A stretch of 45,003 nt of DNA, taken from NCBI RefSeq assembly GCF_004348335.1, contig NZ_SMJW01000032.1, forward strand, positions 1-45,003, read 5' to 3'. The position numbers were made by a program, and so were the translations under genes. Below the pieces are notes generated by a model. The model worked only from the letters and a program-made list of their open reading frames with translations. It was not told the DNA's origin and made no database searches. Positions within the stretch are counted from its first letter, which is position 1. Each line of letters starts with the position of its first letter. Positions 22,553 to 30,484 of this stretch are shown here, in pieces. This stretch comes from Actinomadura bangladeshensis. GTDB taxonomy: Bacteria > Actinomycetota > Actinomycetes > Streptosporangiales > Streptosporangiaceae.

Positions 22553-23983
22553 ATGGCCCTGAAGCATCCGCACGGCACCGGGAGCGGCCGCCGCGACCTG
22601 GACGTCAACCCGATCTTCAGCCGCGAGCCGCTGACGATCCCCCGCGACGAGCTGCCCGCCGGGGAGCTGGACCCGGGCACCGCCTACCAGGTCGTCCACG
22701 ACGAGCTGATGCTGGACGGGAACGCGCGGCTCAACCTCGCCACGTTCGTGTCGACGTGGGCCGAGCCGGAGGCGGCCCTGCTGATGGCCGAGTCCGCCGA
22801 CAAGAACATGATCGACAAGGACGAGTACCCGCGCACCGCCGAACTGGAGATGCGCTGCGTGCACATGCTCGCCCGGCTGTGGCACGCCCCGGACCCGCGC
22901 CGCGCGGTCGGCTGCTCGACCACCGGGTCCAGCGAGGCGGCGATGCTCGGCGGGCTGGCGCTCAAGCGGCGCTGGCAGCGGCGGCGGCGCGCCGCGGGCG
23001 GGCCGGCGGACCGGCCGAACATCGTCATGGGCGTCAACGTGCAGATCTGCTGGGAGAAGTTCGCGAACTACTTCGAGGTCGAGCCCCGCTACGTGCCGAT
23101 GGAGGGCGACCGCTTCCACCTCGGCGCGCGGGAGGCCGTCGAGCTGTGCGACGAGAACACCATCGGGGTCGTCGCCGTCCTCGGGTCGACGTTCGACGGG
23201 AGCTACGAGCCGGTCGCGGAGATCGCCGCCGCGCTCGACGACCTGGAGCGGCGCACCGGCCTGGACGTGCCGGTCCACGTGGACGGCGCGTCCGGCGCGA
23301 TGGTGGCGCCGTTCCTCGACCCGGACCTCGTCTGGGACTTCCAGTTGCCGCGCGTCGCGTCCATCAACACCTCCGGGCACAAGTACGGGCTGGTCATGCC
23401 GGGCGTGGGGTGGGCGCTGTGGCGGGACGAGGAGGCCCTGCCCGAGGACCTGGTCTTCCGGGTGAACTACCTCGGCGGCGACATGCCGACGTTCGCGCTG
23501 AACTTCTCCCGCCCCGGCGCGCAGGTCGTCGCCCAGTACTACAACTTCCTGCGGCTCGGCTTCGACGGGTTCCGCCGCGTCCAGCGGACGTGCCGGGACG
23601 TCGCGACGGGGCTGGCGTCCGAGATCGGCCGGCTCGGCCCGTTCGAGCCGCTCACCGACGGCGGCGACATCCCGGTGTTCGCGTTCCGGGTGCGGGAGGA
23701 CGTCCGCGCCTTCACGGTGTTCGACGTGTCGGCGGCGCTGCGCGAGGCGGGCTGGCTCGTACCCGCCTACACCTTCCCCGAGAACCGCACCGACCTCGCC
23801 GTCCTGCGCGTGGTGGTGCGCAACGGGTTCGGGCACGACCTCGCCGACCTGTTCCTGGACGACCTCCGCCGCGCCCTGCCCCGGCTGGAGGCCCAGCGGG
23901 AGCCGAGGCGGGGCGCGGACGGCACGACCGGTTTCGCGCACGGCGCCGAACCCAAGGGGACGCCGGCGGCGAAGCTGTCCTGA
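22553..23983 (+). CDS. gad: Glutamate decarboxylase (PLP-dependent)
   Basis: A 476-residue group-II PLP decarboxylase that converts glutamate to GABA and consumes a proton. Strong family features are VVHDELMLDGNARLNLATFV, the DKNMIDKDEYPRTAELEMRC stretch, GCSTTGSSEAAMLGGLAL, VHVDGASGAMVAPF, and the PLP lysine in INTSGHKYGLVMPGVGW. No GABA antiporter lies next to it, so a role in acid resistance is not supported by context; GABA or nitrogen metabolism is equally possible. The ATG at 22553 (Met-Ala-Leu-Lys) resembles the usual start of actinobacterial homologues; a GTG nine bases upstream is the alternative and has the closer G-rich Shine-Dalgarno-like sequence. Confidence 0.93.
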   Translation: MALKHPHGTGSGRRDLDVNPIFSREPLTIPRDELPAGELDPGTAYQVVHDELMLDGNARLNLATFVSTWAEPEAALLMAESADKNMIDKDEYPRTAELEMRCVHMLARLWHAPDPRRAVGCSTTGSSEAAMLGGLALKRRWQRRRRAAGGPADRPNIVMGVNVQICWEKFANYFEVEPRYVPMEGDRFHLGAREAVELCDENTIGVVAVLGSTFDGSYEPVAEIAAALDDLERRTGLDVPVHVDGASGAMVAPFLDPDLVWDFQLPRVASINTSGHKYGLVMPGVGWALWRDEEALPEDLVFRVNYLGGDMPTFALNFSRPGAQVVAQYYNFLRLGFDGFRRVQRTCRDVATGLASEIGRLGPFEPLTDGGDIPVFAFRVREDVRAFTVFDVSAALREAGWLVPAYTFPENRTDLAVLRVVVRNGFGHDLADLFLDDLRRALPRLEAQREPRRGADGTTGFAHGAEPKGTPAAKLS

Positions 23984-23998
23984 GGGGCGGCCCCGGGG

Positions 23999-25171
23999 TC
24001 AGCGGGGCGCGCGGGGCAGGCCGAGGCCGATCATCGCGATCAGCTCGCGCTGGATCTCGTTGACGCCGCCGCCGAACGTGAGCACGAGCGCGCCCTTGGC
24101 GAGCCGGTCGAGCGAGGCGATGAAGTCGGCGGTCTCCGGGTCGCCGGGGTCGCCGTAGCGGGCGAGGACGTCGCCGACGATGCGGCCGACCTCCTGCATC
24201 CGCTCCGAGGAGTAGATCTTCGTGGCGGACGCGTCGGCGGCGCCGAGCCAGCCGAGGTCCTGGTTCGCGGCGACCTGCCAGTTGAGGATCTCGTTGACGC
24301 GCAGGTAGGCGTGCACCTGGGCGAGCGCGCGGCGGACGGCGGGCTCCTCGATGAGCGGGCGCCCGTCGCGTCCGGGGGTCTCGCGCGCCCAGCGCTCGAA
24401 CCGGATGCGGGTGTGCCCGATGTTGCCGGCCGGGCCGAGCGTGACCCGCTCGTGGTTGAGCTGGTTGACGATGAGGTCCCAGCCCTTGTTCTCCTCGCCG
24501 ATGAGCATGTCCGCCGGGACGCGGACGTCCTGGAAGTAGGTCGAGTTGGTGTGGTGCGCGCCGTCCATCGTGATGATCGGCGTCCAGGAGAAGCCCGGGT
24601 CCTCGCAGTCGACGATGAACATCGAGATGCCCTTGTGCTTCTTCGCGGACGGGTCGGTGCGCGCCGCGAGCCACACGTAGTCGGCGTAGTGCGCGCCGGA
24701 CGTGAAGATCTTCTGGCCGTTCACGACGTAGTGGTCGCCGTCCTTCACCGCGGTCGTGCGCAGCGCCGCGAGGTCGGTGCCGGCGCCGGGCTCGCTGTAG
24801 CCGATCGCGAAGTGGCACTCCCCCGCGAGGATGCGCGGGATGAAGAACTCCTTGTGCGCGTCCGACCCGTACTGCAGGATCGTCGGCGCGACCGAGTTCA
24901 GCGTGATCAGCGGGTAGGTGACCTCGGCGCGGGCGATCTCGTTCGCGAAGATCGTCTGCTCGACCGGGCCGTAGCCGCGGCCGCCGTACTCCTTCGGCAG
25001 CGCGACGCCGAGCATCCCGTCGCGGCCGAGCCGCCGGCAGTGCTCCATGTAGGCGGTGCCGAACGGGTCGGCGGCGATCGCGGCGCGCTGGTCGGCGGTC
25101 AGGCAGTTCTCGAAGTACTCGCGCAGCTCGGCGCGGAGCCTCTTCTGCTCGCCGGTCAGGTCGATGAACAT
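23999..25171 (-). CDS. Acyl-CoA dehydrogenase, steroid side-chain type (FadE29/FadE26-like)
   Basis: This 390-residue flavoprotein should oxidise acyl-CoA to enoyl-CoA. It begins MFIDLTGEQKRLRAELREYF and has HFAIGYSEPGAGTDLAALRT (FAD/substrate loop), YVVNGQKIFTSGAHYADYVW and the C-terminal FGGGVNEIQRELIAMIGLGL. From memory it closely resembles mycobacterial FadE29 (ChsE2) and, less so, FadE26. Those subunits work as alpha2-beta2 enzymes with a FadE28/FadE27 partner in cholesterol side-chain degradation. The partner gene is immediately upstream (stop TGA adjoining ATG at 25171). The neighbouring kstR and KstR-like boxes support a steroid role. Confidence 0.88.
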   Translation of the reverse strand: MFIDLTGEQKRLRAELREYFENCLTADQRAAIAADPFGTAYMEHCRRLGRDGMLGVALPKEYGGRGYGPVEQTIFANEIARAEVTYPLITLNSVAPTILQYGSDAHKEFFIPRILAGECHFAIGYSEPGAGTDLAALRTTAVKDGDHYVVNGQKIFTSGAHYADYVWLAARTDPSAKKHKGISMFIVDCEDPGFSWTPIITMDGAHHTNSTYFQDVRVPADMLIGEENKGWDLIVNQLNHERVTLGPAGNIGHTRIRFERWARETPGRDGRPLIEEPAVRRALAQVHAYLRVNEILNWQVAANQDLGWLGAADASATKIYSSERMQEVGRIVGDVLARYGDPGDPETADFIASLDRLAKGALVLTFGGGVNEIQRELIAMIGLGLPRAPR

Positions 25172-26278
25172 TCAGGCCTCCTGGGCGATGAGCGCGCCGA
25201 GCGCGTCGAGCCGGTCTTCCGCGCCGCCGAGCAGGTGGCCGCAGTGCTTGCCCCAGGCGAAGTACCGGTGCAGCGGGTAGGTGACGTCCAGGCCGATGCC
25301 GCCGTGCAGGTGCTGGCAGGTGTAGAGGGCCTGGATGACGGGGCCGCACGCGTTGTAGGACGCGACGGTGAGGACCTCCTCGGCGTCGTCCGCGCCCTGC
25401 GCGAGCCGCCACACGCCCGCCCAGACGGCGACGTCCAGCGCGCGCTTGGCGATGTAGACGTCGCCGATCTGCATCGTGACGGCCTGGAACTGCGCGAGCG
25501 CCCGGTCGAACTGCTCGCGGGTCTTGGTGTACTCCTTCGTCAGCTCCAGCGCGCCCTCGATGACGCCGGAGGAGATCGCGACGGCGCCGGCGACGGCCGA
25601 GCGGCGGAGGGTGTCCCAGGCGGCGCCGTCGGCGGTCCCGCCGAGGAGCGCGCCGGCGCCGACCCGCGTGCCGTCCAGCGCGACGCGCGACAGCGGCTCG
25701 CTCGTCGCCGACGGCTGCCCGGTGATCGCCGCGGCGCCGGGCTCGACGAGGAAGACCCCGACGCCCTCGCCCTCGACCCGCGCGGGGACGAGGATCAGCG
25801 ACGCCTCGCGCGCGTACGGGACGAACGTCTTCACGCCGTCGAGGACGTAGCCGCCGCCGTCCCGGCGGGCCGTCGCGGCGACCTCGCCTGCGGGGCCGAC
25901 CTCGCGGTAGGCGCCGGTCAGGATCGTCGCGCCCTCGGTGAGCGGGGCGAGCAGGGCGCGCTGCTCCGGCGTGCCGTGCGCGCCGATCGCGACGGCCGCG
26001 AGCGCGAGCGAGGCGTACACCGGGACGGGCGCGGCGTGCCGCCCGACCTCGCGCAGGATCACCGCCAGCTCGACCGGGCCGAGCCCGGCGCCGCCGGCGT
26101 CCTCGGGCAGGACGATGCCGAGCAGGCCCGCCTGCGCGAGCGCCTTCCACGCCACGTCGTCATAGGGGGCGCCGCTCTTCTCGAACGCCTCCAGCCGCTC
26201 CTGCGCGGCCTCGCGCGCGAGCACTCCGGCGGCGAGGCCCTTGATCTCTTGCTGGGTCTCGTCGAGGTTGAAGTCCAC
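25172..26278 (-). CDS. Acyl-CoA dehydrogenase partner subunit (FadE28/FadE27-like)
   Basis: A 368-residue acyl-CoA dehydrogenase-fold protein, shorter and more divergent than its neighbour. It starts with MDFNLDETQQEIKGLAAGVL (GTG initiation at 26278) and has a weak central beta domain. The C-terminal helical part carries TREQFDRALAQFQAVTMQIG and QHLHGGIGLDVTYPLHRYF, as in mycobacterial FadE28 (ChsE1). In those enzymes one subunit alone does not fold into an active dimer and the two combine into a heterotetramer. The GTG lies directly after the stop of the upstream remnant gene (TGA-GTG), so all three genes form one transcript. Confidence 0.87.
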   Translation of the reverse strand: MDFNLDETQQEIKGLAAGVLAREAAQERLEAFEKSGAPYDDVAWKALAQAGLLGIVLPEDAGGAGLGPVELAVILREVGRHAAPVPVYASLALAAVAIGAHGTPEQRALLAPLTEGATILTGAYREVGPAGEVAATARRDGGGYVLDGVKTFVPYAREASLILVPARVEGEGVGVFLVEPGAAAITGQPSATSEPLSRVALDGTRVGAGALLGGTADGAAWDTLRRSAVAGAVAISSGVIEGALELTKEYTKTREQFDRALAQFQAVTMQIGDVYIAKRALDVAVWAGVWRLAQGADDAEEVLTVASYNACGPVIQALYTCQHLHGGIGLDVTYPLHRYFAWGKHCGHLLGGAEDRLDALGALIAQEA

Positions 26279-26713
26279 TCATCCGCTCCCTTCCAGGAGG
26301 TGCAGCCGGCCGCACCGCTCTAACTCGGCCCGCAGGCGGGCGGCGTCCTCGGCGGTCATCCGGCGGTAGGCGAGGTCGCGTCCCGGCCGCCACCACACCG
26401 GGTCTTCGGTGCGCCGGCCGTCCTTGGCCAGCCGGCGCTTGAGGAAGATCAGCATCAGCAGCGCGGCGGGCCCGATCGCCGAGGTGTCCGGCAGCGGGGC
26501 CCCGAGCAGGAAGACCGGCTCCGGCAGGTTGTCGAGGAGGACGCCCACGTGGACGGGCCGTTCCGCGCCCCTCCGGTCCGCCATCCAGGCGGCGCGGACG
26601 GCGCATTCGGCGACGACCTCGCGCCACGTCCAGGCGCGGCCGTCGTCGGCGGAGCGCAGCCCCGGCCGGTCGTCCCCGGCCCGCGCCTCCAGCAGTGCCG
26701 CGACGCTCAGCAT
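26279..26713 (-). pseudogene. Internally deleted FadD17-like acyl-CoA synthetase remnant
   Basis: The frame encodes 144 residues. Residues 1-75 look like the start of a steroid-cluster acyl-CoA ligase of the FadD17 type (LSVAALLEARAGDD, AWTWREVVAECA, HVGVLLDNLPEPVFLLG). Residues ~95-144 look like the extreme C-terminus of the same family (FLKRRLAKDGRRTEDPVWWR, PGRDLAYRRMTAEDA). The AMP-binding core, about 350 residues in a normal ~500-residue ligase, is missing, so it cannot be an active ligase. The junction is in frame and the ATG at 26713 keeps a perfect GGAGGTGGTC upstream, so it may still be translated and keep the operon coupled. Alternatively it is a small protein with a new role. Confidence 0.72.
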
Positions 26714-26746
26714 GACCACCTCCCGGACGCGCCCACGGCGAAAAAG

Positions 26747-26760
26747 TAGAACAGATTCTA
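26747..26760. promoter_or_regulatory. KstR-like operator upstream of the FadD17 remnant/FadE operon
   Basis: TAGAACAGATTCTA fits the known KstR pattern TNNAACNNGTTNNA with one change (ATT for GTT) and is almost palindromic. It lies 33 bp before the ATG at 26713, where a promoter for the operon would be. Confidence 0.65.
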
Positions 26761-26871
26761 GTCTGTGTCCAGAGGCCTGATCGTTGTGATCCACCTGGTC
26801 CTTACCCTGCTGGGGCACGGCGGATCGAGCGAACCGGGGACCGCACGCGCACGGCCGCAGTCGGCCGATCA

Positions 26872-26885
26872 GATAACACGTTCTC
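26872..26885. promoter_or_regulatory. KstR-like operator upstream of kstR
   Basis: GATAACACGTTCTC contains the perfect core AACACGTT of the KstR motif at 26875-26882, with mismatches at the two outermost positions. A -10-like TACGCT follows at 26895-26900. This suggests autoregulation of the regulator gene starting at 26941. Confidence 0.6.
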
Positions 26886-26940
26886 GCGAGGCTGTACGCT
26901 GGAGGGCGACGCGTCGGGCGACCGAGCCCGCACAGAAGGG

Positions 26941-27597
26941 ATGACGACCGTGACCGCAGAGCCGACAGTGACCGGGGACGGAACCCGGGGTCAGCCGGCG
27001 GGACAGGCGGCCGGCCCCGCGAGCGGGCAGGGCGTGCGCTCCCGCAGCCAGCACCAGCGGCGCAAGCGTATCGTCCAGGCGGCCGCGGCGCTCGCGTCGC
27101 GCGGCGGGATCGAGGCGATGCAGATGCGCACCGTCTCCGAACGGGCCGGGGTCGCGCTCGGCACGCTCTACCGCTACTTCCCGTCCAAGATGGACCTGGT
27201 CGTCGCCGTCGTCAGCGAGGAGATCGACCTCCTCGAAGGCAGCATCGAGCGACGCCCGCCCCGCGGCGGCGCCGCCCCCGAGCGCGCGGTCGAGGTGCTG
27301 ATGCGCGCCACCCGCGGCCTCATGCGCGAGCCCGAGCTGGCCGAGGCGCTGATCCGCTCGCTGCTGCTGTCGGACGTCAAGACCGACTTCGGCGAGCGGA
27401 TGAGCGAGCTGCTGCTGCGCGCCGCGTCCGGCCCGCCGGAGGACATCCCCGCCGGCGACCCGCGCCGCCTCGCGGCCCGCGCGCTGTCCGGCATCTGGAC
27501 CATGGAGATGATCGAGATGCTGCGCGGCAACGCCACCGCCGAGGAGATCCAGTCCCGGCTGGAGGTCACCGCCGCCCGCCTGCTCATCGATCCCTGA
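26941..27597 (+). CDS. kstR: KstR-type TetR-family regulator of steroid catabolism
   Basis: A 218-residue TetR-family repressor. From memory its DNA-binding part strongly resembles mycobacterial KstR: QRRKRIVQAAAALASRGGIE, AMQMRTVSERAGVALGTLYR, then YFPSKMDLVV (residues ~40-90). KstR represses cholesterol side-chain and ring genes until a steroid acyl-CoA binds. The N-terminal ~38 residues are low-complexity. ATG 26941 is given, but the GTG at 26950 lies nine bases after GAAGGG and is a better-spaced start. KstR-like boxes occur before this gene and before the divergent FadE operon, which supports the assignment. Confidence 0.85.
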   Translation: MTTVTAEPTVTGDGTRGQPAGQAAGPASGQGVRSRSQHQRRKRIVQAAAALASRGGIEAMQMRTVSERAGVALGTLYRYFPSKMDLVVAVVSEEIDLLEGSIERRPPRGGAAPERAVEVLMRATRGLMREPELAEALIRSLLLSDVKTDFGERMSELLLRAASGPPEDIPAGDPRRLAARALSGIWTMEMIEMLRGNATAEEIQSRLEVTAARLLIDP

Positions 27598-27684
27598 CCG
27601 TCGCCGGACCGTTCCCCTGTGTCGCGGCCCCGTTCCCCACTAGCCTTGGACCCCGACAGGAGCCGGCGAGAAGAAGGTGTGCCA

Positions 27685-27921
27685 GTGACCGAGCAGGAAC
27701 CGATCCTGAGCGACGGGGTCATCATCGAGTTCATCGATGGCAAGGACGTCCCCGTCCAGCACAAGGACTTCGGTGAGCGGGCCGTCGTGATGCGCGACGC
27801 GAAGAACCCCGAGGGCCCGATCCTCTACTTCACCGAGGCCGAGTGGGACGCCTTCATCGCGGGCGTCAAGGACGGCGAGTTCGACGACCTCCTGGAAGAG
27901 GACCCGACCGAGGCCCCCTGA
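27685..27921 (+). CDS. DUF397 family protein
   Basis: A 78-residue small acidic protein with the DUF397 core: VVMRDAKNPEGPILYFTEAE followed by WDAFIAGVKDGEFDD. DUF397 proteins in actinobacteria often lie beside XRE-type regulators and may act as their partners; no XRE gene is adjacent here. The GTG at 27685 is the start, with AAGAAGG seven bases upstream; an in-frame GTG at 27679 would overlap that site. A very strong hairpin follows the stop. Confidence 0.82.
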   Translation: MTEQEPILSDGVIIEFIDGKDVPVQHKDFGERAVVMRDAKNPEGPILYFTEAEWDAFIAGVKDGEFDDLLEEDPTEAP

Positions 27922-27926
27922 CCCGT

Positions 27927-27969
27927 GCACGAGAACGCCCCCGGCCTCCCACCGGGGGCGTTCTCGTGC
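27927..27969. terminator. Strong hairpin terminator between convergent genes
   Basis: A perfect 18-bp stem (27927-27944 with 27952-27969) and a seven-base loop lie six bases after the DUF397 stop and 28 bases beyond the stop of the convergent hydrolase gene. It has no T-run, but its stability suggests bidirectional termination. Confidence 0.8.
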
Positions 27970-27996
27970 CACGGCGGCAGGCCGGGGCCCTTGCGG

Positions 27997-29340
27997 TCAC
28001 GGATGGGACGGCTGCACCACCAGGCGGCCCGGCCGGTAGCGGATGAAGGCCGAGGCGTCCAGGGAGAGGGACGCGGCGGCCCTATTCAGGGACTCGGCGC
28101 TCGTGCCGGGCCAGTGGCCGGTCTCGACGCGCTTCTCCAGGGCCTGGAGGGACGCCACGTACTCGGACGCCGTGAAGTTGCAGTGGCCGGTGCGGTGCAC
28201 ATAGGACTGGCGCAGGAGGCGGGTGCGTCCGGCGGCGCGGACGGACCTGGCGTACTCGTTCTCGTGCTCGACCGGGACGAGCTGGTCGGAGACCGTGTGG
28301 ACGGTCAGGGTCGGGACGGCGAGGCGCCCGGTGGGCTCGGAGGTGCGCGTCATCCAGGCGAGGGGGCCCGGTTCGACCTGCTTCGCGGCCGTCGCGGTGA
28401 GCGTGGATAGGTCGGCCTTCAGGCTCAGGCCCGCGTCCTCGTAGAGGGCGTTGACCTGGCGCAGGTTGGCGGACGTCCGGAGCAGGCGCGAGTAGTCCAG
28501 GCCCCTGTTCCACGCGCTGTCGCCGCCGGCGGCCTGGTCGATGGAGTACCGGCCGCCGAAGATGAAGCCGAGGACGCCGGAGGTCAGCCACCGGTACTGC
28601 TGCACCTCCTGGGCGGCGTAGTCGTGGCGGGGCGGTGCGGTGTCGCCGTCGAACCAGGAGGACTGGTTGAGGAAGGCGGAGGCGAGCGCGATGCGGGCGC
28701 GGCCGGCGGGGGTGGCCTGGGCGTCCTGCACGGCCAGGGTGAGCTGGGCGCCGGCGACCGCGCCTTCGACGGGCGAGGTGTAGTCGGTGAGCTTGATGTC
28801 CTGGGACGGGGCGAGCAGGGTCGCGATGGCGTGGCCCGCGTTGAGCTGGTAGTTGTTCAGGTCGGCGCCGCCGCCGACGATGCCGCAGGTGGTGAGGGCG
28901 CCGTCCACGGCGCGGGTCTCGGCGAGTTTGGCGCTGACGAGGCCGCCCATGGACTGGCCGAGCGCGAGGGTGCGGCGGGGCCGGCCGATGATCCGCGAGA
29001 CGGCCGCGCCGGTGCCGATCTGGTCGCGGACGGCGCTGCCGAGCGCCCAGAGGGAGCCGTCCGGGTCGTAGGACGAGCCGGCGAGCGCGTAGCCGCGGTC
29101 GAGCAGGGCCTTCCCGGCGGCGTCGCTCGGGCGGTTCGCGGGGCTGAGCGGTCCGAACCCGTGGCTGAACAGGATGAGCGTGCCGTTCCAGCGGGCGGGG
29201 ACGTCCGCGATCCAGGTCGCGCCGTCGGGGAGCGTCCCGGTGTAGTGCGCGGGATCCGCGGACGCGTGGGCGGTGGCGGGTGCGAGAGCCAATGGCGCCG
29301 CCAGGACGGCGGCGAGGATACCTGCCTGGAGTCGTGTCAT
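27997..29340 (-). CDS. Secreted alpha/beta hydrolase
   Basis: A 447-residue exported hydrolase. A signal peptide is seen at residues 1-27 (MTRLQAGILAAVLAAPLALA, cleavage after the AHASA region). The nucleophile elbow is ALGQSMGGLVSAK (GxSxG), the oxyanion region is ILFSHGFGPLSPANRPS, an Asp candidate is in TLTVHTVSDQLVPVEHE, and the catalytic His is probably in VHRTGHCNFTASEY. The substrate is unknown; esterase, lipase or amidase activity is possible. The ATG at 29340 is used because it starts the signal peptide and has GGGAGGA upstream. Its promoter appears to overlap the end of the allantoicase gene. Confidence 0.82.
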   Translation of the reverse strand: MTRLQAGILAAVLAAPLALAPATAHASADPAHYTGTLPDGATWIADVPARWNGTLILFSHGFGPLSPANRPSDAAGKALLDRGYALAGSSYDPDGSLWALGSAVRDQIGTGAAVSRIIGRPRRTLALGQSMGGLVSAKLAETRAVDGALTTCGIVGGGADLNNYQLNAGHAIATLLAPSQDIKLTDYTSPVEGAVAGAQLTLAVQDAQATPAGRARIALASAFLNQSSWFDGDTAPPRHDYAAQEVQQYRWLTSGVLGFIFGGRYSIDQAAGGDSAWNRGLDYSRLLRTSANLRQVNALYEDAGLSLKADLSTLTATAAKQVEPGPLAWMTRTSEPTGRLAVPTLTVHTVSDQLVPVEHENEYARSVRAAGRTRLLRQSYVHRTGHCNFTASEYVASLQALEKRVETGHWPGTSAESLNRAAASLSLDASAFIRYRPGRLVVQPSHP

Positions 29341-29445
29341 GGGGGTCCTCCCGGGCCGGATTTCAGAATGCACAAGTCACGGGCGTCAGGATTTTGTCGA
29401 GCATTGCGGCCTGCCGATGCGCCTCGGGATGGGCGGAGTGCTCAG

Positions 29446-29474
29446 AATGTAGGCAGGTTTCTGGCGACGGTCAA
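29446..29474 (-). promoter_or_regulatory. Promoter of the secreted hydrolase gene
   Basis: On the minus strand TTGACC (29474-29469) and TACATT (29451-29446) are separated by exactly 17 bases. This implies a transcript starting near 29439 with a leader of about 100 bases. An inverted repeat TAGGCAG (29450-29456) / CTGCCTA (29479-29485) brackets the -35 element and is a candidate operator. Confidence 0.7.
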
Positions 29475-29482
29475 TACTCTGC

Positions 29483-30484
29483 CTAATGTTGGGTGAGGGC
29501 GGTGTAGCGGGCGGCCAGTTCCTTGGCGCCGTCCGGGGTCATGTCGCCCAGGAGGCGGAGGCGGGCGATGCCGCCGTCCGGGTGGATGTCCAGCCGGACG
29601 TGGGTCACCTCGGGCGTCGTCAGGCGGAACCGGTGCCGGGTGTCGGGCAGGAGGCCGGTGCGCGGCAGGAGGGGGCGCCAGGCGTCGAGCGGGGCGGTGC
29701 GGGCGTCGAGGCCCTGCAGCGCCGCGGCGGCGGGCGCGTTGAACTTCAGGTTCGCGGTGTCGATCTCGGCGAGCCGGATCACGCCGGGGGCGGCCAGCCG
29801 GATCACCGCCCAGTCGTGGCCGCCGTCGCGGCGGCGGGCCGTCTCCCAGCCTTCGGCCTGGTTGCGGGCGAGGCCGGGGAACAGCATGTTGTCGGGCGAG
29901 GAGTAGAACATGTCCGAGCACTCGATGACGCGGGCGCCGTTCTCCAGGGCGGCCAGGTCGACCGTCAGGCCGGCCAGGACGCGCGGGTCGGGGACCACCT
30001 CGCCGTGGACGCGGAGCCGGGCGATGCCGCCGTCCGGGACCATGTTCAGCCGGACGTGGGTGAACCGGCGTTCCGCCCGGGTCGGGAAGAGATGCGCCGT
30101 ATCGCCCCTCAACGGGCTTTCCGGGACGATCTCCACCCAGTCGGCGCCGGAGAGGTCGGACGGGTAGCCGTCCACTGCGCAGGCCTCGACGGACGCGCGG
30201 GGCGGGTAGTTCCCCTTGAACCAGGCGGTGTCGATCACGACGCCGCGGACGACGCCGGGCAGGCCGAGCCTGACCAGCGCCCAGTCGTGGCCGCCGGCGC
30301 GGCGCCGGGCGGTCTCCCAGCCGTCGTACACCTGGCCCTTCGGCCCGAAGGTCCCCGGCGCGAACGCCGGCGCCCACGGGTTGATGAGGTTCTCCTTCTC
30401 GGCGAAGGACTCGTCGCTCGCGGCGATGACCGAGCCGCCGAGGGTGCGGACGGCCAGGTCGGGCAGGGACGTGAACTCGGTCAT
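29483..30484 (-). CDS. alc: Allantoicase
   Basis: A 333-residue enzyme that hydrolyses allantoate to ureidoglycolate and urea. It is built of two homologous jelly-roll halves: the first contains GWETARRRAGGHDWALVRLG and VVIDTAWFKGN. The second contains GWETARRRDGGHDWAVIRLA and EIDTANLKFN, with two ARLRVHGEV/ARLRLLGDM strands. This internal duplication is the allantoicase hallmark. The ATG at 30484 overlaps the end of the allantoinase gene by four bases (ATGA). It is the last gene of the purine operon; its stop codon lies within an inverted repeat next to the following gene's promoter. Confidence 0.93.
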   Translation of the reverse strand: MTEFTSLPDLAVRTLGGSVIAASDESFAEKENLINPWAPAFAPGTFGPKGQVYDGWETARRRAGGHDWALVRLGLPGVVRGVVIDTAWFKGNYPPRASVEACAVDGYPSDLSGADWVEIVPESPLRGDTAHLFPTRAERRFTHVRLNMVPDGGIARLRVHGEVVPDPRVLAGLTVDLAALENGARVIECSDMFYSSPDNMLFPGLARNQAEGWETARRRDGGHDWAVIRLAAPGVIRLAEIDTANLKFNAPAAAALQGLDARTAPLDAWRPLLPRTGLLPDTRHRFRLTTPEVTHVRLDIHPDGGIARLRLLGDMTPDGAKELAARYTALTQH

